A program made the translations under genes and the position numbers. This document shows positions 36,021 through 48,677 of a DNA stretch of 64,000 nucleotides, piece after piece; position 1 is the stretch's first letter, and each line of letters opens with the position of its first letter. The notes beneath the pieces are model-generated. The model saw only the letters and a list, made by a program, of their open reading frames with translations. It was not told the DNA's origin and did no database searches. Where the stretch lies: contig NC_045142.1 in assembly GCF_008831285.2 (NCBI RefSeq), positions 2,981,001 to 3,045,000 on the forward strand, read 5' to 3'. Source of the DNA: Nymphaea colorata. Taxonomy: Eukaryota; Streptophyta; Magnoliopsida; Nymphaeales; Nymphaeaceae.

Positions 36021-37213
36021 TAAAGTTCTGCTCCCTCACCCCCATGCTACCATCTCTCTCTTGCTCCACCAAGATCTCTCTCACCTACTTGGCTTGCCAC
36101 AGAGTTTGTTGGATGTCAACATTCTGAGTATAAGGAGGGAAGGGGCAGCACGGGCCCTGGACCAGGGCTGCCATGTTCATCATTGTCAGTTCTTCTTCCT
36201 CTCTTCATGTAAGCCTAATTTCCTTTCTTATTTGATACTCGGCAGTGCCCAAAGCAATATACACAGGAAAAGGAAGGGATCTGGTTTTCAAAGCTGAACT
36301 GAGGTTGGGCCTTTTGTATCTTGAAATAGGTTTCAGTTAATGCATTTGTTGTATGGATTCAGTGAGATACCCTGCTTGTATTTGGGATTATGGGCTACAC
36401 CAACAAAGCTTCAAGTTTATGGGGTTTTTATTATTATTTCTGTTAACGTTTTGTTATTTGCTTAAAGAAATTAATATTGAAATTCTGTTTGGTTTTGTAT
36501 TTGAATAATTTCAATGAGGTCCGGACTTCTCTGGCACATTTATGCCATGTCTGAATGCGTGCATAATTCATTTATTGGAAAAATGGATATTATTGACCAT
36601 ATTTGCTTGGAGAGAGCAGAATATATAAAAAGCATAACTTATAGTTTGCAAATTTTCGTATTTATATTTGCTTCATAGAAGTCGTCATAAAAGATGTTAT
36701 CAAAGATGATTGATATACTGAGTTGATTGCTCTTTTGGTTCCTTTCATAGCATCCCTTTATTGAAACACTTGTTGCTTGTCAGCTGATGCTAAAACTCTT
36801 TTCATGTCATTACAGGAGAATTGAAGAATTATTTATTGCAGTTTAAAGTTCAAAGTTTGAGTTCAGTGAGCAGCCTAAGTTGATAATTGATTTTCTGCAA
36901 CTCTTCCCAAATTCTGAAGCCACTAAGTGTGCAGGAGCCCTTTTATGAAGATGGTACAAGTTGAACTGGGACTTCACCATAATGCATAAATGCAAAACAT
37001 GTCCTTTACCCATATTGTTGTGTCATTTATTTTTTTGTGTTTTCTAGTTGATCCTAAGACGATGCTTGATGTGGATTTGCTTGCATTTCATGCACGAGAA
37101 CATCCACAAACAACACTAATTTATTTTTGCTTGCATATACTCATATTCTTACTTTGATCTGGAGATCTATTCTTCTGCTGACTTTTTTGCTTTCTTGTCT
37201 GGTGTATCATTAG

Positions 37214-40200
37214 GATGAAAACGACATAGTTGACCATGAAACAGGTGTATCAGGTGTGGTCAAGTCAGGTTTGTCAAATGCTTCTGATGACAAAATTTTT
37301 AGTTGTTATTAATATTTCATGACAAGGTGTTTTGTTTCGTACAGATAAAAGTCATTCTACACCTAAGTTTCGGGGTGAAGTAGAAGAACACAAGCATCAA
37401 CTACAACGACTGAAAGAGAAGGTAGAGAAAGCAGTTTTTCATACTTTGCTTAAGTTTCATCAGAATTGTTACTTAAGAGTTCAGAGATAAAAACATAATG
37501 TACACCCCGTACGTTCTGAAGTAGTGAAAGAGGAAATCTATATCCAAAATGCAAAATGGTCAGTTGTTCAGAACTCTTAATTTCAGTTCCAATAAAGAAT
37601 TCTTAATTTCAGTTGCTTAAGAGAAATATTGTGCTTTGGAGCATGTGTACAGTAATCATGTTGTATTACTGGTTCTATTATGACGTAAAATTGAAACAGA
37701 AGCAATGTTGCATCTTATTTCTTTTGTAAGGACATTAGTTATTATACCAGTTTGAGTTTGATCAATCATCAAGTCCAATCCACAATTTCCTTTCTTCATT
37801 ACCCAGAGCCAGGTTGATGAGTTGAAATATAATGTTTGATCCAAATTCACATTCTATTGTCGATTGGGTTTGAGTTTTTTCTTATTTATGGTTTAACTTA
37901 GTTTATATTTTTCTTTAGAAAATATTGATTGTAATTACTTTTCTTGTAGTGAAATGGACTTTCTTTCCCTTTGATGACAACCAGGTTTTATTAGTTTGGG
38001 AGCTGAAGAACCATATGTCAAATTTGTGGACAGATCTAAGATTTTTATTTTCTAAAAGTGGCCCTCAGATGGAAATGATTTGTGTTTATGCTTCTAATAC
38101 TCTATGTGCGTGCTCTAGAGCAGTTTCACGTGTTGAAGTTAATAATATCCCTCAAATTGTAGATTGTTTTTCATTTGGTTGATAGCTTCATTTGAATTCT
38201 CAACATGGGACTAAGTGGACACAAAGATATACTGTCAATGTTTGCAATTAAGCATTTTTCTGAAGCTAAGAAATTCATGTTAAGACTACTGTTGATCACT
38301 GATATTGCAATGTTCCTTGTACTTCCACTCAGGACCCAGAGTTTTACAAGTTTCTTGAAGATCATGACAAGGAGCTTCTAGAGTTTGAAGATGAAGAACC
38401 TTCTGTAAGTGTAAATATTGTATCTTTTTATAACACATATTATGTTTTCCATCATTGCAAATGAACTAATGAAGAACATGGTTATGCATTTTGACATTTT
38501 CAGGAAGATACTGATGTTGATGAGGTTGAGTTAGAGCCTTTTTTACCCACGGAGAGCACACAGAAGTCGGGGAAGGTTCTCACAACTGTGATGATTGATT
38601 CCTGGTGCAAAAATATCTCGGAGAATGGTAGCGTAGGTGCAATTCGTTCAATCATGCGGGCTTACCATACTGCTTGTCATTATGGTGATGATAACAAAAA
38701 TGAATCTTCTCGAAAGTTCAGTGTCATGACCAGCAGTGTGTTTAACAAAATAATGGTGTTTGTTCTTAATAAGATTGATGGAATATTTCGTACCTTCCTA
38801 AAGCTTCCTGAAACTGGTGGAAAGAAAGAGACTATAATAGAACTGATGACTACCAAAGCATGGAAGGATCATGGTTATCTTGTGAAATCCTACCTTGGAA
38901 ACACTCTTCATGTACTACAACAAATGACGGATACTGAGATGATCTCATTTACTTTACAACGACTCAGATCTTCAGCAGTATTTTTGGCTGCATTTCCTAG
39001 TCTTTTAAGAAGATATATCAAGGTGTGAGCAGATGACCTGTTGATTTTGTTGTCAATGATGAAATATTAGATATATATTTCTCTTATGCATAGACTGTAA
39101 ATGTCCATGTCTTGCATTTTGATTATCTGCTGCAGAGAGCAAGTAAAATGTATTGTTGAATCTTCATTTGATTAATTTGGACGATACAGGTTTCTCTGCA
39201 CTTCTGGGGTACTGGAAAAGGTGCTCTTCCTGTTGTTTCTTTTCTGCTTATGAGGGACTGCTGTATTCGACTTGGGTCTGATTGTATAGACCCGTGTCTG
39301 AAAGGCATCTATAAGGCTTATGTTGTGAACTGCCAGTTTGTGACGCCGTCCAAGTTACAACACATTGAATTTCTGGGAAGTTGCATCATTGAACTATATG
39401 GCGTGGACCTACCAAGTGCATATCAACATGCTTTTGTTTTTATCCGCCAACTTGGAATGATATTACGAGATGCAATCACTGTTCAAACCAAGGTATTTTC
39501 TTCTTGTCATATGTATTATGTTGCCAATGGAAAAACATTAGCTGTTGGGTTTGGCATTAGAGATCTATTGAGTTTGGTCTTGGGTTTCTTTCAGATGCTA
39601 AGATTTTGGCCTTGGGTTTATCTCATTGTCATGAGGTTACCTATATAGGTACTGTATCAGTATAACCTATAAGTACATTATAAATGTAGGAAATATTTTC
39701 TCATTTAGGCTTGTAGACAATTTCTTTCATGTAGGAAATTTCTTGACAATGTTGGGAAATATGTGATTCATCCTTGAAGGAACATGTCACAGTAGACCAG
39801 AGCAAGAATGTTTTGTGTTAAGTGGTATACAGCAAGGTAATAGTTGTAAGCATCTGCTGTAATTGCATGCCACTTTTAGATGGTTGAAGGTAAGTATTTA
39901 GGATCTAGAAACCCATTCACCGACACGTGGAAAAGGGAGTTCCTACAATTTCACATGGTCAAATTTCAGTAGGCACTAGGCACGTAGTTGGCTACATCAT
40001 GTTTGTCAAATATATTACTATATTTTCAATTTCCTTGAACTTCCAAGAGGGTAAAGTATAGTCACAGACTCACAAATAATGTTTTGGCGTTTTAAGTGGC
40101 GAGGTTTTTCTCGGGTATAATACGGCGAGCTTGAAAAACACTGAAGGAAACGGTTAAAAAATCAGAAACTAGAAAACTACATGTCCTGTCTTTTTCAGTA

Positions 40201-42536
40201 CTGCTTACCTCAAAAAATCCAAGGCAAATCTGCAAATCTACTGAAAAAACCAAAGCAAATCCTACCTGTGCAAGGACAGACAGCTGGAGATTTGCTGAGT
40301 GCCGGAAAATGTACATAGCCGTCGAGTTGTTTTCCCCTCTGTTGGTGAAATGTTTTGAATGTCTTACGTTTTAGTCGTTTTTTACAAATCTACCATTTAA
40401 AATTTTTAAAATTACAATTGATGCCACCACCTGAAAAAGAAATCTGACTTTTAAAAAATGCAAAAAAATCGCGTTTTAAATACATCTTTTACACTTTTTT
40501 TTCATTTTTACCTTTTTTTTGAAAGAAATGCTTTTTTTTGGCAGATTCATTTCCACGCGTTTTTTTCAAAGATAACTGTTTTTTGTGACACTAGGGTAAA
40601 CTCTTAATTAGTGGTCCACTTGTTGAAGCCAATGTGGTATCTTCATTTGATTTTTGTTTGTTTTTTTATAATGCTACATTTAGTTATATATGTCTTTTAA
40701 ACGAACACCTTTTCCTTTTCCCTCCCTGGAATTTTCCTTTGCAATTAAGTTTCCTTCATGGCCAAGAAAAGCAGATATGTGATTTGTGACTGATTATGAT
40801 GGAAGTTTTTGTGCTTCTGTAAATGGCATTTTTACCATAAGCTCACATTTTACATCTATTTGTGGGAATACTGAATTGTCTGGTAAAACTCATGTCAAGA
40901 CCTTGATGTGCAGGATGCATATAGAAAGGTTTACGAGTGGAAGTATTTGAATTGCCTTCAACTGTGGACTAGAGTTGTTTGTACTTATAAAGAGGACCCT
41001 GACTTTCGTCTCCTAGCATACCCATTGACTCAGATAATATGTGGGGCCGCTCAGTTGGTTCCAACTGCGAGATACTTTCCTCTTAGATTGAAGTGCACTA
41101 GAATGCTCAATCAAATTGCTGTATCTACTGGTACCTTCATTCCCATCGGTTCCCTGCTTGCAGATATGTTGGAGTTTAAGGAGTTGAAAAAGTCAGCCAC
41201 TGGAGGGGTTGGCAAGGCAGTAAACTTTCGTTCTACATTGAAGGTAGAGTTGATGCAAAGACTTTGAATCATAAGGAAAGAAGTTGGGAAATTTCAGTTT
41301 GATGAGTTTGTTGTTTTCATTTGTTACAGGTAAGTAAGCAGACATTAAGAACACGTGCATTTCAGGAGGAATGTGTGTTTTCTGTAATTGAACAGATTGG
41401 TGAACATTTAGAACAGTGGAGCTACTCTGTCTTCTTTTATGAATTGGCATTTGTACCACTGACACGTTTGAGAAGCTTCTGCAAAACCACCACAATAGAA
41501 AGGTTCAGGAGGGAAGCAAAGCAATTGGTACAGCAGGTATGCCTGTTCCTGACCAGTCATGTTTGTACAATAAATTGTTATTATCCACCTGCAGCTCTTC
41601 TTACTCAGTGAGTAACAAAGAGCATGTCTTTGAAATGAATTATTTGTGAAAGCCAGAGCTTTAATTATTTTATTTATGTTAATCAAATAGGTGGAGGCCA
41701 ATGTTGAGTTTACGAATAAGATGCGAACGACTATTGCATTTTCACCAAATGACCAGGCTGAGATAGCATCATTTCTTGAGGTCTGTATAAATTGTTCTTC
41801 GTCTTCTTTTCATTTTTTTCTTTTCATTTATGATTAAATAGCACTGTAAACTTAAACCTCTTCTTTCACTAGGTTGAGAAAAAAGCGAAACTGAGTCCCC
41901 TATCCTTATACATGGAAAATTTGCACCTTAGAGCACGCCAGAGGAAGGCTTCAATGGATGAATCTAGGTTAGTAAATCCATTAGTTCTTTTCATCATTTT
42001 GTGCTTCATTTTTGTTTTCACAATGCTCAGTAACCTGAAATTCTCATCTATTTCCAGTGTTTTAGTTGGAGAGAAGGTGTCTAGATTCACCAAAGAAATA
42101 CCTGATATTGAAGGCGAGGATGCAGAACATGGCAATGCAGTCTTTAGTTCCAACTGGTTGCCAGGGAGCGATGCCAAGTATGTTACCCTGACAAAATTCT
42201 CATCATTTTCTTTCAGGTTAATCCTGTGATCTAATTCAAAATATATGCATCTTGGAATATTCTCCCCCATTCCCCAGGAAGAGTTTAAAATCCAAGAAAC
42301 ACACAAAGAAACGGAAATTGGAAGATCAGGAACCTGTCATGGATGAGGATGTGGTGACAGAACTAGAGCTTAGCTCTGATGAAGATGAGCGTTCAAGCTC
42401 CCCTGTCCTCGAAGGTCACTTTGGTAGCCCTACTGTGGCTCAAAAGTCACGGCAGAAAACATCAAAGGACACTAAGAAGATGAAAAGAGCCAAAAGACCT
42501 CCCAAGAACAAAAACAAGAGAGCATCTCTAAAATGA
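37214..42536 (+). CDS. NOC2-family (REBELOTE-type) nucleolar complex protein, N-terminus not found
   Basis: Exons: 37214-37268, 37345-37421, 38333-38404, 38504-39022, 39190-39492, 40914-41243, 41330-41536, 41691-41780, 41873-41967, 42058-42177, 42278-42536. All phases match, giving 708 codons plus stop. Visible in order: [19 protein letters not shown], typical of the start of the conserved part; an acidic linker; a long helical repeat-like core ([48 protein letters not shown]) that is the Noc2 domain; and an acidic then Lys-rich, nucleolar-type tail ending [10 protein letters not shown]. Noc2 pairs with Noc1/Mak21 and Noc3 in pre-60S ribosome assembly; the Arabidopsis relative REBELOTE also affects floral meristem determinacy. 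The 37214 exon starts after an acceptor in phase 0, so the true start lies upstream and was not located. Confidence 0.85.
40093..40620. repeat. A/T-homopolymer-rich repeat, copy 2, in a NOC2 intron
   Basis: The 1.4-kb intron between exons 39190-39492 and 40914-41243 contains GGCGAGGTTTTTCTCGGGTA at its left end, the reverse complement of the terminus of the repeat at 35 kb, followed by A/T-homopolymer-rich DNA to about 40620. The right boundary is not sharp. It is probably a transposon insertion and accounts for most of this long intron. Confidence 0.45.
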
Positions 42537-43337
42537 TGCACTAATGTAGCTCAAGGATGGAAAGAAGCTTGGCTTCTGGGTTTTGAGACTTGAGGACCGT
42601 AAAAAGATTATCTGGAAATTTTTTGTCAACTACAGCTTCAGCATAAGTGCTCGATGATGGTGACAAGTGTTAGTCCATCTGCAGTCCATCATGAGTCAGT
42701 TCCAGAATGTTGGTACAGCCAATCAAGTGGAAGTATCCAGCTAAGCTGCTTCATCAAATTGTCTGAGGCCTTCTCTTTTTTTTTTCCCTCTGCTGATTAA
42801 TTCTGAACGGATAAGTAGCATGGTGTCTGTTCCTAGGTTCGAATTGGCAGCCGATTTTGCAAGTGGCTGCAAGTGGCTTCCATTTTATGTTCCTTCTCTC
42901 GCATTCTATTTTGACACGAAAGAGCAGCATAATTTTTACAGGGTATGCTTGTTTATGGAGAGAGAGCCTCTTTTTATTTTTCTCTTTTGCATGTTAGCTA
43001 CCTTGTTTACGTGTGGAGAGAGCATATTCTTATCCATGTAATGCAGAAAATTATTCGGTGTCAGTTGTCTTGTTCAATGCTAGTCTGAAAGCTTTATTAG
43101 TACACATGTGAAGGAGCCCAGCTAGTAGATAATTGGTCATGCTTTCAAACTTGTTACCTTGTTTGTATTTGGAGAGAGTATATTCTTATCCTCGGAGTGG
43201 AAAAGGTTATTGTTTATGTCATGTCTAATGCTGGAGTTTGGAGCTTTAGAGGTTGATGAAAATGGGAAGGAACGAAGGTTGTAACATTTAGACGATCTGG
43301 TGTAAACAAATTCATTTATTGGGTTAGTACTTGAGAC
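42537..43337. other. NOC2 3' UTR and spacer
   Basis: No supported reading frame. The first few hundred bases are likely 3' UTR. Short ORFs around 42820-43041 have no recognisable content. A GAGAGAG-containing, TATTCTTATCC-type block occurs twice (about 43010-43035 and 43170-43195) as an imperfect local duplication. Confidence 0.45.
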
Positions 43338-44029
43338 TGGTGTTATCAGTATCGTGCAATAAGTATCGTATAAGTTTACAAAACCTATAAGTTTACAAAA
43401 CCTATAAGATACACATACGATACGTGATGTGCTGTGTTAGGAGGCGTATTGGCTGTATTATGCGTACAATACGCTCGATATACCCATGTATATACTCATG
43501 TATTGTATGATATAGGGATAAAAATGATTTTTTGTAGTTTTTTTATGAAAAAACCTCTTTCCCTCCATTTAAACATGTTTAAAAGTTGTGAGAGGAAAAA
43601 GTTTTACTAGGTTTTTTTGACAAAAATCACATATTTATGTGATAAATCGTCAATTTAGAGGAGAACTCTCTTGTAGATCAAGAGATAAGGTTTACTCATG
43701 GCTCGTGGGGATGATGGGACCTTGATAGATGATGATTATAATATATTATTTGTTGTAAACTTATAATGTAATTTAAAACACTTTATTAAAATTTAAAGTT
43801 GTGATGAATGTTTATTATGTTATTATGAATATTTTATTTGTCAATTTCTTTTTTGTTTTTTTTATTTTACCGATTTTCACTATTTTTTATTTTTTTAAAA
43901 AAATTATGAATTAAAAAATTAATTTACAATATGTTACGCTACATCTACCATACGTTTCTACGATACGTTAAATACAGTGCATAGGTTGGCCTGACAGATA
44001 CGAGCTTCTATATGCCTTAGACACTATTG
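43338..44029. mobile_element. Non-autonomous hAT-like element, copy B (692 bp)
   Basis: It is flanked by 8-bp direct repeats CTTGAGAC (43330-43337) and CTTGAGAT (44030-44037), 7 of 8 identical. The left end TGGTGTTATCAGTATCGT and the right end ...GACACTATTG are degenerate versions of the ends of copy A (26149-26828). Shared landmarks are the iterated GTATCGTA motifs, the GCATAGGTTGGCC block about 45 bp before the right end, the TATGCCTT block next to the end, and an AT-rich interior with a TTATTATGTTATT motif. No transposase. The poorer terminal match suggests it is older than copy A. Confidence 0.72.
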
Positions 44030-46757
44030 CTTGAGATAAACGTGTTCGTTTTATGCTTCTCATACTTCTATTCTCATACTTCTACCAGGGTCCGCCCTCT
44101 TTTGTTCTTCTGGATTAGAAGGCGCTCAATGTCTCAAAAAATCTATTTTGGTTCACTTTTTCCTTTCCTTTTCCAACTGCAATTTGTTTGGTTCTCTATC
44201 CGTGGAATATCACCGCCAATGTTTTCCTTCTTCAGTAGTATTCACATGATCTTCAGTAAAACAAAGAAGAAATTTAGAATATAGTGTTCCTTTGCTTTTT
44301 TTAGTATAAACTGGAAACTGGACTATTGAAACTTTGTTGGCTGCATGGAATTTACTTTTTAAAAAAAACGAATTCACTCCTTTTGAACCTGGTGGAGGCA
44401 TCCTCAATGGGTTGACACAATGGATGGGGTAAGAGCTGCAAGGAAGTTGGTTTTTGTTTTGAATTAAGTAACATCAGCTTTTCATATTGCAAAAAGAAAG
44501 ACATTAATATGCAAGTTGAAACATAATGAAAGTATCATTCCAAAGCATCAAAAGCTGTCTTATACCTTAGGGGATGAAGGGAGAGTGAAAGTATCATTCC
44601 AAAGCATCAAAAAGATGCAGGGAAAGAAGAAAGAATGAAGCTTTGGCCTTGATTTTGCACCTGTTGATTTGCATGCCTTACCATTCATGACAGGGAAAGG
44701 GGGCCACTTATGTAGTTGCACCAACCCATTGCACAGACCATGAACAATGTATAAAAAATCTCAATATGACGTCATTCCATGTAGAGAGGGTGACAAAATA
44801 ACATAGAAATAATACCTTGTAATTTAAATGCATACCATGAGTGTCCAGCGGGGGTAAAAAGAGATTGATTGAAGAACGTCAAGACCAGACCTTGATATAA
44901 AGCTTCGATCCTGTCATTCATTTGCCTGAACTTTCTCATAGTATAGCGCTGATAAGACATGGTTGGGGGCTTGGTCCTCATTATCAAGAAATAATTTCAA
45001 GATATTGAACATCTCTATAAAGTGCATTGATGGATCATGCCATGTTGCGCTTCGTGCAGTAAAGATGGCTCTTTCTTATGAAGGCAGGAGGTAAGCTGGA
45101 TTTAGGCAGACCTTTACTACAAACGATGCCTCCAAACACTAATCGCTTGACGTTCTTCAACTTAAAGCAACGAGTAAAGAGAGACCAAAGTATCCAACAT
45201 TTCCATTTATTTAGGTCCAACATCTGCGTCAACTTGGAAGGTTGTGAAATCATTGCCGTACATTATTTTACCGAATTGAGGTAATTAATGCAAGCAACTT
45301 CATAATATCCCAACCAGCAGAACCACGTAAGAACAGAAATAACATTACATCAGTTTGAATTTGCTTTCATCACCATGGTTTTGGCTGGCAGGATGGACAG
45401 ATTTGTCGGATAAAAGTGAGTCCTGAAACAAGACGAAGGCTGATACATAATGTTAAATACCCAGAAAACTCCAGATATAGACCTGAACATTTTCAAACAT
45501 ACCTGCAATGTACAACCGAGTGATTTTCCGTCCTAAATGTTGGATCAAAGTGATCATGCATTAGGTTGAAAGCAATACATTCTTCAGAACATCAAGTATA
45601 CAAATTCTTGTGTTTGGTAACCCGCAGAGAAAGCTGTTAATCATGGACCGACATTAGAGGCTAAAATTCACATGAGAACGTCTTTTCTTGTGGAACTTTT
45701 ATTTGACAATCAACCATTCCATGCATACCATCCTTCTTTCTTACAAACTGAAAGTTGTTGGACTATGCAATTCAATAAGATTTAGCTAGATTCCTTTTCC
45801 GTTACATGAAAACTGCTTCATGAGATGAATGACTGAAATAACTATCAACAATGTAAAAAATGGAAGGCAGTTGCATCAAACTTCAATTTCCTGTTTTTTC
45901 AGAAATGAAAGTTATACAACCCTCATCACTAAAATTGTAGCAAGACACTTTAGCTATCTGGCCATCTTGTGATAGGCCAAACAGAGGAGAAACAGGTCCA
46001 CTTGGTTATGCACGTATATGGTGCTAACATCTGATTTTTTAACCTAATGTAATTCTGGTACTTAATCCCTCAAACCAAATGAATGTCTACTAACAGATAC
46101 TTCAGCTAGGATGGTAATCGGGAAATCTTAAGAAGAAATACATAGAGAAATTCCTTCCCAACATCATACATTTTCTGCAGGAACTTGACATGTTGTTTAT
46201 GCTATAAATAACGAAGTGTATTAAACAATCATATACATCTCATTGATTAATATTTCACATATATTTCTGACGCATAATGTAAACGTGTAACATCTGTTTT
46301 CATTGTTTTAGCCACTTTCGGCAACTAGTCCTGTGAATAGCCAACTTATCATGAATGTTAAGTGGGCAAAATGAGACAAGGCCGATTTGCAACATAAACT
46401 GCTAATCGCTTCCTCAGGAGAGTGATTAACCGTAAACTAATCAGCAACATGAGATGGCACTTGCTGTTCTCGACTTAATCACTTCCTGCTATGTTTTCTC
46501 CTTTAATTTGCCAATAGGTTGGATAGTACTCTTAAAAAATCAAATAATAATTTTTTACTCACCTTTTATAATTAACATATGACTAAAAGCATGCGTTAAA
46601 TACTCCTATACCTAAGGATCTTTGCTAGTCACATAATGGCTTTGGTCAACTGCAAGATGTATTTAGCAGATGAATATGAAAACATTAAGTTTTCATCTGA
46701 ACCCAGTCAAATTCAATTAGTTGAAATCTAAATTAACGCTTCTTTGAAATGCAATTC

Positions 46758-46763
<6 letters not shown>

Positions 46764-46831
<68 letters not shown>
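46764..46831. repeat. (TA)n microsatellite
   Basis: About 68 bp of uninterrupted AT/TA dinucleotides. Such tracts are length-variable and are prone to forming cruciforms. Confidence 0.95.
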
Positions 46832-46832
<1 letters not shown>

Positions 46833-47106
46833 CACTTAAATTTATTATTCCAAATCTCTCAATTATTATGAAGAGAGCTCTGGATCAATTTGACTAGTTT
46901 TTAACTGCTTAATCACAATTTATCGATTATAGGAGATTACAAAAAATTGGGCAAGACAAGGTGGGCTACCAGGATTTCCATTTATCTATATTTGATGGAA
47001 TTATTACCTAGCATTCACAAACTGATGCTCCATTTAGCACCAAAACCAAACAAAATCTGAACCTTGCTTAAGTCTGCTCATACAGATGTGGATGTATACT
47101 TTCATA

Positions 47107-47339
47107 TCAGTTATTGTCTTTCTACTAGTTTGGAAGACAGTTCACTTCCCAATTGGTTCAGTAAGAGGCTGGGGAATCCAGAAAGTTAGTGCTTACTTTT
47201 CATTTGTCTCATTCAGATTGGATGTTGACTTCATGTCAGTCCTTGCCATCCTCACTAGTTTCAAAGACAGTTCATTCCCCATCTGGTTGCAGTTGGAGGC
47301 TGGGGAATCCAAAAAGTCAGTGCTTACTTTTTCATTCGC
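47107..47339. repeat. Imperfect 129-bp tandem duplication
   Basis: Two neighbouring units, from about 47107 and 47236, share the order TCAG..ACTAGTTT..AGACAGTTCA..CCC..TGGTT..GAGGCTGGGGAATCC, then AGTCAGTGCTTACTTTT. Many substitutions separate them, so the duplication is old. No coding frame is preserved. Confidence 0.75.
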
Positions 47340-48338
47340 CCCCCAAACAACATTCATGTTAACTACCATATGGTGCAAACAATGGTAAGAAAGTTCTCCT
47401 ACCCTCGATGTAGGAGAGACCTTTCAACAATGCCCATTTTGTCTAACTCAAATGTTCCTACCATTCATGGTTAGAGTTTCACGCTCTCTGACTTAACCAT
47501 GTGAAATTTTCATTTGGTAACAAACCTCATCCTTCCACAGGTTTTCTTGCCTAAACAACAGATCTCGCACCCTACTAAGCCTACTTATATATCGGATACT
47601 GTTTTTGCTAAGGGCATATGTTAGACATGATAGAGTTCTCAGGGCATATGTTGGGCATGATCAGTTGCTTGATGTCAGATACATATACTTATGTACTCCA
47701 TTGTATTACTAGATAACATGCTCTACTCACGCATAGCTAGTTCATTTCTCACCACTTCCAAACATTTCCAATTTCCACATATGAGCCTTAAATAATGCAG
47801 CTGAATTGTCTAGTTATGCTGAAGTATCTTTCGTTCATGAACTCCAAAGGAACACCCATAGGCAGTAGAGCTGAAGAGTCAAAAAGTAATATCAAGTATT
47901 CAAGAAGCAAATTAGATAACTACAAGCTGCAAATCAATTTATAGATATACAGAAGACACATCATGTTTATAATCAGTACCGTTATCAATCGGGGGAAAAA
48001 CCATCTTACAGCTCTCGTGGAGGAAAAGAAAACCAGCATGTAAGCTAAGCAGAGCAGGCTTTCCATTACCAGTCAGGATTTCCATGCTGAAAACAAACAG
48101 CAATTGAACCTCAATTGGCAAATCAAAAACTACCCATCAAGAAAAACCCACCAATTCGACCAATTAGCAAATAATCGCTTCAATTCTTACATAAGAACCA
48201 CCAAAAATGGGATTTAAAGGAACAATATTCAAGAATTTCTTTTCAGATGAAGCAAATCCAACCTTATACATCCACAATCTAATACATGGAACGGAGAGAT
48301 ATCCAAATAAGCACAATTACACAAACACAAGAATAAGT

Positions 48339-48677
48339 TCAGAAGACCTGCAACACAGGCCTCTTGCCAAGTCTTTTCATCTCTTTATCCATCTGGCCCG
48401 TGAGCATCAAAACAAACATCTTCAAATCACAGATGAGAGACCAGAAGGGGTGCCCGTAGGTGGCAGGGATATTGCCCTCCACGAAGAAGTGACTGTACCA
48501 AGCGAGGCCGTAGCCAGAGAGTGGGGCGAAGAAGACAAGCCACCACCGGAGGAAGACGGCTGATATAAGAAAGAGGATGGCGGTGAGGGTGCCAAAGAAG
48601 TGCCAACGTCTCGTGGAGGGCTTGGAATGCTGATTCATGTAGAAGGGCCAGAACTCCTCGAGGCTCCTGAAAGGCAT
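48339..48677 (-). CDS. Short DUF962 (Mpo1-like) two-helix membrane protein
   Basis: A 112-aa intronless ORF. The N-terminal half reads RSLEEFWPFYMNQHSKPSTR-RWHFFGT, then a hydrophobic helix (about 30-43), a second helix (about 45-60), and WYSHFFVEGNIPATYGHPFW followed by a soluble tail ending KRLGKRPVLQVF. Four histidines, at 17, 26, 63 and 76, sit at the ends of the two helices as in the DUF962/YGL010w family. In yeast, Mpo1 of this family is an ER iron-dependent dioxygenase that shortens 2-hydroxy fatty acids from phytosphingosine. The plant short form is much smaller than Mpo1 (about 174 aa), so sharing that activity is only an inference. Complete, with start and stop visible and no close neighbour on its strand. 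Confidence 0.88.
   Translation of the reverse strand: MPFRSLEEFWPFYMNQHSKPSTRRWHFFGTLTAILFLISAVFLRWWLVFFAPLSGYGLAWYSHFFVEGNIPATYGHPFWSLICDLKMFVLMLTGQMDKEMKRLGKRPVLQVF

Larger units (their letters stand above)
34100..37213 (+). other. Putative NOC2 promoter, 5' exons and introns, not resolved
   Basis: A CT-rich, GC-richer segment at 34110-34340 looks like a promoter and leader, with AT-rich, intron-like sequence after it. The first clear NOC2 exon begins only at 37214, after an in-frame acceptor, so at least one upstream coding exon is expected. I searched all frames for the usual Lys/Arg-rich NOC2 N-terminus and did not find it. The stretch contains a poly-T/A-rich repeat (about 34960-35330), a perfect 78-bp tandem duplication and a (CT)n tract. 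Confidence 0.4.
44030..48338. other. Intergenic spacer, no gene supported
   Basis: Short ORFs on both strands are AT-rich, lack homologous features and have no matching splice structure. The region includes a long (TA)n tract (46764-46831), an imperfect 129-bp tandem duplication (about 47107-47339), and a shorter duplication of a GGGCATATGTT unit (about 47612-47665). The last few hundred bases up to 48338 should be the 3' UTR of the minus-strand DUF962 gene. Confidence 0.5.

Noticed and set aside
42834-42846. A B-box-like GGTTCGAATT
   Set aside because: No A box at the right distance and no stem pairing, so no tRNA gene.
45035-45253. A 72-codon minus-strand ORF in the 44-48 kb spacer
   Set aside because: I considered a retrotransposon or resistance-gene fragment, but no diagnostic motif is present and no neighbouring exon extends it.
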